Shown here piece after piece: positions 40,701 to 64,000 of a DNA stretch of 64,000 nucleotides. This DNA comes from Rhea pennata (taxonomy: Eukaryota > Chordata > Aves > Rheiformes > Rheidae). The position numbers were made by a program, and so were the translations under genes. The notes under the pieces are model-generated. The model ran no database searches, was not told where the DNA came from, and was given only the letters and a program-made list of their open reading frames with translations. Every line of letters begins with the position of its first letter. Positions within the stretch are counted from its first letter, which is position 1. The stretch lies in contig NC_084702.1 in the NCBI RefSeq assembly GCF_028389875.1, positions 58,010,553 through 58,074,552 of the forward strand. The letters run 5' to 3'.

Positions 40701-41715
40701 GCGGCCCGCGGCTGCGGCTCGCCGACGCGGTTGCCGATGTCGCCCAGGGCGGTGCGGGGGCGCAGCCCGGCCTTGGCGGCCGCCGGCGCCCCGCGCTTGG
40801 CGGCGGGCGCGCTGCTCTTCGCCGTGGCGTCGGCCGCCGTGCGCGTGTGCTGCGGGGAGAGGCGGTCACCGCGGCCCCGGGGCGGCCGCGCCCCCTCCCC
40901 CGAGCCGGGGAGGGGGCACTGCTGCACCGGGGGGGCTGCGCGGCTGCACCCCCAACCCCCCCTGCAATGTGGTGGGGGGCACTGCTGCACCGGGGGGCTG
41001 CGCGGCTGCACCCCCCATCCCCCTCCTGCAAGGTGTTGGGGGGCACTGCTGCACCGGGGGGCTGCGCGGCTGCACCCCCCATCCCCCTCCTGCAAGGTGT
41101 TGGGGGGCACTGCTGCACCGGGGGGGCTGCGCGGCTGCACCCCCAACCCCTCCCTGCAAGGTGGCGGGGGGGGGGGCACTGCTGCACCGGGGGACTGCGC
41201 GGCTGCACCCCCAACCCCCCCTGCAAGGTGGTGGGGGGCACTGCTGCACCGGGGGGCTGCGCGGCTGCACCCCCCCATCCCCCTCCTGCAAGGTGTTGGG
41301 GGGCACTGCTGCACCGGGGGGCTGAACTCCGCCCCCCCCGAGGGGGAGGGCTAGGAGAGGGGGAAGAGACCGGGGCAGGCTGCGCTGCTCCCCCCTTCCA
41401 GCGAGGGGGGGAAGGGAGAGGAGCGGGAGGGCTGCCCAGCCGCGCCCCACGAGCCAGGGGCTGCGCTCGGGGGTTGCAGGGCTGCACGCCACGAGGAGGG
41501 GACGGCGGGGAGACGGCCGGGAGCCTGCCCGCGGGGCGGCGGCCGGGAACCGGGGCACCCCGGAGGAGGCGGCAGGGCCGCACTCCCCACCCCGCCGCCT
41601 CCCGGCGTAGAGCGCTCGGGACCCGCTCCCGCCGCCTCGCCTCGCCGCGCCGCTCGCCTGCGGGGGAGGCCGCCCCGGCCGCCGCCGCACCTACCCGGGT
41701 GACCCTGAGCGCCAT
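37797..41715 (-). CDS. CCNB1: G2/mitotic-specific cyclin B1, complete, 8 coding exons
   Basis: The regulatory partner of CDK1 that drives mitotic entry and is destroyed by APC/C at anaphase. Coding exons: 41695-41715, 40589-40849, 40328-40510, 39786-39944, 39163-39399, 38583-38723, 38227-38337, 37797-37907; these join in phase to 407 aa (human 433). Landmarks: MALRVTR start with Kozak GCGGCCATGG; destruction box RTALGDIGN (39-47); Pro-directed Ser/Thr sites around 97-101; nuclear export stretch [12 protein letters not shown] (115-126); MRAIL (174-178) opening the first cyclin box; [13 protein letters not shown] and [14 protein letters not shown] in exon 5; second cyclin fold in exons 6-8, ending LAKAL. 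The N-terminal region after the D-box is shorter than human and rich in Ala/Pro/Arg from its GC-rich exon 2. Intron 1 carries a GC-rich minisatellite. It follows SLC30A5 head to tail. Confidence 0.97.
40917..41337. repeat. 62-69 bp GC-rich minisatellite in CCNB1 intron 1
   Basis: Six full units and one partial unit, starting at 40917, 40980, 41044, 41108, 41177, 41239 and 41304. Each contains CACTGCTGCACCGG, a G run, CTGCGCGGCTGCACCCCC, and CTGCAAGGTG with another G run; periods range from 62 to 69 bp through changes in G and C run length. Long open frames run through it on both strands because the units hold almost no stop codons. These frames are not genes. Confidence 0.92.
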
Positions 41716-41795
41716 GGCCGCGACGCGGAGCCGAGCGGAGCGGAGCGGAGCCGGGGGGAGCCGAGCGGAGCGGAGCCGGGCGCCGCCGCCGCCGG

Positions 41796-41801
41796 TTTAA
41801 A
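41796..41801 (-). promoter_or_regulatory. CHR-type element TTTAAA of CCNB1
   Basis: TTTAAA within GGTTTAAACC about 80 bp upstream of the CCNB1 start codon, and 21 bp from the nearest CCAAT box. TTTAAA is one of the accepted CHR variants. No clear CDE at the 4-nt distance was seen, so this would be a CHR-only promoter. The assignment rests on motif and position. Confidence 0.5.
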
Positions 41802-41821
41802 CCTCGCACTCGGCGCCGCTC

Positions 41822-41870
41822 ATTGGCTGCCCGCTGCCGCCCCATTGGCTGCTGCCGCGCCCGCCCCAAT
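41822..41870 (-). promoter_or_regulatory. CCAAT boxes of the CCNB1 promoter (NF-Y sites)
   Basis: Two ATTGG sequences on the plus strand (41822-41826 and 41844-41848) are CCAAT boxes in gene orientation. A third CCAAT stands in the other orientation at 41866-41870. Multiple NF-Y boxes just upstream of a CHR are the hallmark layout of cyclin B and related G2/M promoters. Confidence 0.65.
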
Positions 41871-42234
41871 GCGTTACCGCGGCGACGGCGACGTAGCTCT
41901 CCCGAGCGTTCGAAAAGGGGGCGCGGCCGCGGCGGGGCGCGGCGCGGCGGGGGCGCACGTGGCCGGCGGGGCCGCGCGCCCGAGCTCGCGCGGCGCCCGC
42001 GGGGGCGCGCCCCCGGCCCCGCGCCCCGCCCCGCGGCAGCCGGCGCGCCCCCGGCCCCGCGCGCACCCCCTCCGCAACGACGCGAGGGCTCCTCGCCGCT
42101 GCGACCAAGGTTCCTGCAGAAACAGCCTGAGCTCACAGGCGGTTCTAAACGCTTTCCGCCGTACGGCCCAAGCAAGGTCTTAATGGAGGAGAGTCACGAT
42201 GCACTACATAAAATTAAAATTCTTGAAAAATAAA

Positions 42235-42240
42235 TTTATT
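42235..42240 (-). terminator. Candidate distal SLC30A5 polyadenylation signal AATAAA
   Basis: AATAAA on the minus strand just outside the CCNB1 CpG island. Used with the SLC30A5 stop codon it gives a 3' UTR of about 3 kb. The position mirrors the other genes of the cluster, where the signal lies right before the next island. A nearer AATAAA at 44831-44836 (about 400 nt after the stop) is an alternative. Confidence 0.45.
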
Positions 42241-43794
42241 TCTCTCATCTTATATACACATACTGCTTGCTGCCAAATGTACAACGTTGTAGCTTCATTT
42301 TCACAGAGGAAACTGTTTGAAAGCAGCAGTGTTTCATTGCAACTGCCTGCACACAGACCACATGACTAGAAGAGGAACTTCCACACTGAAGTAGCTATTG
42401 AAATATTTCAAGTGGCCTATACTTGCGCTTTGAAAATCCACCCTTACAGCACAGTTCTGATAGATGGATGGTGTGGGGAAGCCTGAAGCCAGGCTAGGCT
42501 TTCTGCAGCTGTCTGCAACACTGTGCGCAGTGGTCGGGTAAAACGCGAAAAGCTGCTGAACGCTTGCTGAGACGGGGGCCAGCACTTCCACGGCAGCAGA
42601 GCTGATCCTCGCCGAGGAAACACCATCACTTAGCGTGCTCCCAGCTACTCCAGCTTGTTTTCAGTCCTGTTGCTTGGGGCTCACCATGAAACCACATTTG
42701 CTTAGAGAAAGCTGTGACAGGTGTTAAGGCTTTTCAATCAATTTTCAAATTGATTTCAAAAGAAAAATCACTGTGCTTTTTATTTACCTACCAACATTGG
42801 GCTAATGCTCGGTTTGGTAACATACTGCCAGCTCTGGTTCAAACACCTTAAACATGAGTGTCAGACAAATACTAACCAAAGCCTTATTTTCTTTCTTTTT
42901 CGGACAATAAACTGAAATAACATTCCTTTTATAAATCAAGTATAATTGTAGCACTGTTATCCAACTGACCTGAGCCTTCTGGAGCTGAGAAGGTGAGAAA
43001 ACTGCTGCAAAAGGCATTAGTTTTCACCACAAATAATTTCATTTTCCCCAGGTCAGCTACCTACACCAACTACATTGTACAAGCTGAATATGCATTAAGA
43101 TCAGTAGGTCAAGCAATATGCTTTCTAGTTCTCATACTGCTACTGCTGAGCTACTCTGCAGGTTCTGCAGTGCCAGGCTGGGAAATGAAGTCCTAAGAAG
43201 GGACTTAAAGAGATCCAGATTCAGAATATACAAGTCACCTGAAAGCAATGCAACTTTCAGAAGTTTTTTGACCACTTTTTTTTTCTTTTTTTTTTTCAGT
43301 CAGTCAGTCTCACACTGCAGGTTATTTTAATATAGCACTAGGGGGAAAGAGAATGGAATGAAAAGGTTTTTAACCGATACATGAGAAATTCTGCACTTTG
43401 TATAAACAGTCAGATCACAAGAGAAGCAGAATTGCTAAAGGACATTTCAAATTGCATCTCTGTTGAATCTGATCTGACAAGGTAATTCCTGTATCATTCT
43501 ATGCAGAGCTCCACTAGCATCAGTTCAAGTATTTTAGTAAAACAACTCAGGTATCTATCCTGAATAACGAACAGGAAAACAATAAAACAGAATAAGACTA
43601 CTGCGATACACGGAATGATGAAAGATGTACTCATTCTTGCTAGCCACTGAATTAATTGCTGAATTACAAGGAACATGCTTAAAGGGTTACAAACAGGAAG
43701 AAGAGGAAATGAGCACAGGAAGACAGATAACAGATATAAGGATAACTACCTCCAGAGACATATGTTGTTTTTGCTCAGTTAACAGGTTCTCCAT

Positions 43795-43819
43795 AGAGAG
43801 AGAGAGAGAGAGAGAGAGA
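43795..43819. repeat. (AG)12 microsatellite
   Basis: A perfect AG dinucleotide run of 25 bp. Confidence 0.95.
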
Positions 43820-44830
43820 TTTGTCTTCTCTGCAAGTATTTAGACTCCAACATGCATAACTTTCTCAAACATTCATTTTCTTTTCAATCAAGAAGTCTCA
43901 ATTTACAGTCTGCCTCAATAACTTGCTGAGTCCCAGACTGTTTACATAGTTCAGCATTCTAAACCTGCAGTATTTCCTTAGGTACTATACAAGAGTAAAA
44001 CTAAGTACAGTAGATGTGCAGCTGTATTATGATAAAGTTTGAGCTTGCCTTAAAAAAAAAAAAAAATCTGTTATCTATCCAGAATGGCAAGTCTCTCTTC
44101 TTTTTGCCTAGTTAGTCATTCAGCTGCTTCAGCTGATAGCTAATCTTGAACAAGACAAGCAAAAAAACCTCCAACAAACCAGACAGCATTTTAGTAATGA
44201 GCAAGCCACAAACAGTAAAGATTTCATTGTCAGGTCACTCAGCTGCTCTCCAGTTATTCTCCTAAATCTATTAATTTCCAATGTAAAATAGATTTTGGCA
44301 CAAGTTATAGAATACTTAATTTTCACAAAAAGTTGTAAATATGAAGTCCATCCAATTAGCTATTCTGCAGGAGAAAAACTTTACCTCTAAGACAGACTAT
44401 CCTGTCATTTATACATTTTTTTAACTGGATGAATGAAAGTGGATGCTCACTGGTGGATTATTTTATGCTTGAAACTATTGTATTTGCAGCTAGTCATACA
44501 AAAAGTACAAAATAGTTATTTTACATTTTTTTTGACAACATCTGTCCAGGAAACACAAACAAGAACAGTGCAAGGAAAGAAAAGCATCTGCAACTCTTAT
44601 TTCTCCCCATTACTCACTTAATATGAGTGGTGGATTTTTATCCTTAAAAATTAATTTGAGATAAATTAGAATGGTAACATCCATTTGCTCTGATGCAGTA
44701 GAATTGAGTTTAGAAAATGGTTTTATATGCAGATGCAATAAAAACTGTGCGTTTCTATTCCTGTATAACAAAGTCTGCAAAAAACCTTCATATTGGTTAT
44801 TTTTTACTCCTCATAACAAACATGTAATTT

Positions 44831-44836
44831 TTTATT
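44831..44836 (-). terminator. Candidate proximal SLC30A5 polyadenylation signal AATAAA
   Basis: AATAAA on the minus strand about 400 nt after the SLC30A5 stop codon. It would give a short 3' UTR form. Confidence 0.4.
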
Positions 44837-45235
44837 CAAAGTGTCTTCAAGCTATATTTGAATGAAAAAGTTTCAGTTGATTCTGTTTCTATTGCAACCT
44901 AAACTATTTCCATTTCCCATAGTAAAGGAAATTATAATCATGGTGTTCCATACTTAAGAGAAAGCATGGAATGCATCTGTGCTCATCCACAAGTTGCAAG
45001 ATTTCTGTTTAATAAACACCAGTACAGTATTTAAGATTCTCATTATTTCCACATATTCAGCTTCCTTTATAAAAAGCATCTTGATCTAAATTTAATAAAG
45101 ATACTATGCTTAAAAAAAATTCATATATATAGTACATTTGTTCCTGTACATGTATGTGCAAGTTCTTGTGACATAATACAAATACAGAATCCTACAGCTT
45201 CACTGTTAACATCCCCTCTGGTGAACAGTTTCTTA

Positions 45236-64000
<18,765 letters not shown>

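Larger units (their letters stand above)
40240..42110 (-). promoter_or_regulatory. CCNB1 CpG island (promoter, exons 1-3 and intron 1)
   Basis: The longest CpG-rich block of the window. It runs from exon 3 through the intron 1 minisatellite and exon 1 to about 400 bp upstream. GAGCG-type repeats (41729-41790) occupy the presumed 5' UTR or core promoter. Upstream are CCAAT boxes and a CHR-type site, listed separately. There is no TATA box. Confidence 0.75.
42241..45235 (-). other. Probable SLC30A5 3' UTR
   Basis: About 3 kb of AT-rich DNA between the SLC30A5 stop codon and the signal at 42235, with no exon of any other gene recognised. It contains an (AG)n microsatellite at 43795-43819 and T-rich tracts. 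It may instead be partly intergenic if the signal at 44831-44836 is the main one. Confidence 0.45.

Noticed and set aside
40220-41800. Open frames of 260-526 aa on both strands through the CCNB1 CpG island
   Set aside because: They come from stop-poor GC-rich sequence and the 62-69 bp minisatellite. True coding here is limited to CCNB1 exons 1-3 on the minus strand.

Overview
The window is vertebrate nuclear DNA, AT-rich with five GC/CpG-rich promoter islands, and almost certainly from a bird. A tRNA-Ile-headed, CR1-tailed SINE at 35.7-35.8 kb resembles the TguSINE1-type SINEs described in passerines, CR1 LINE relics occur at 18.6-19.3 kb and near 26.0 kb, and a solo LTR lies at 0.75-1.42 kb. 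The gene order SLC30A5-CCNB1-CENPH-MRPS36-CDK7 is the conserved block of human 5q13, which in birds maps to the Z chromosome. A songbird Z-linked segment is therefore the best guess; linkage cannot be read from the sequence itself.

All five genes lie on the minus strand, head to tail, and each was rebuilt exon by exon with consistent reading phase. From right to left: SLC30A5 (ZnT5 zinc transporter, 16 coding exons, 768 aa, 63.56-45.24 kb); CCNB1 (cyclin B1, 8 coding exons, 407 aa, 41.7-37.8 kb); CENPH (kinetochore protein, 9 coding exons, 242 aa, 37.06-30.87 kb); MRPS36/KGD4 (2-oxoglutarate dehydrogenase adaptor, 4 coding exons, 107 aa, 29.6-24.06 kb); CDK7 (CDK-activating kinase, 12 coding exons, 343 aa, 23.2-6.02 kb). 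All five look intact. The plus-strand open frames seen across the window are shadows or chance frames.

The cluster is compact. For each of the four internal gene boundaries a candidate AATAAA signal of the upstream gene lies only about 0.3-0.75 kb before the start codon of the next gene, and each start codon sits in a CpG island. Three of the products act in mitosis: cyclin B1 is the partner of CDK1, CDK7 activates CDK1-cyclin B by T-loop phosphorylation, and CENP-H builds the inner kinetochore. CENPH has a textbook-spaced CDE/CHR element next to its start codon, and CCNB1 has a CHR-type site plus CCAAT boxes, so both look set up for DREAM/MuvB-type G2/M control.

The left flank (1 to about 5.8 kb) holds no gene I can support: a solo endogenous retrovirus LTR with an exact 5-bp target duplication, an A-rich tract, and otherwise unremarkable AT-rich DNA. 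I found no new biological system. The items most worth a second look are the CENPH CDE/CHR, a GC-rich minisatellite in CCNB1 intron 1 whose units carry acceptor-like sites, a GC-AG intron in SLC30A5, the SINE, and an unidentified coding-like segment in a SLC30A5 intron.
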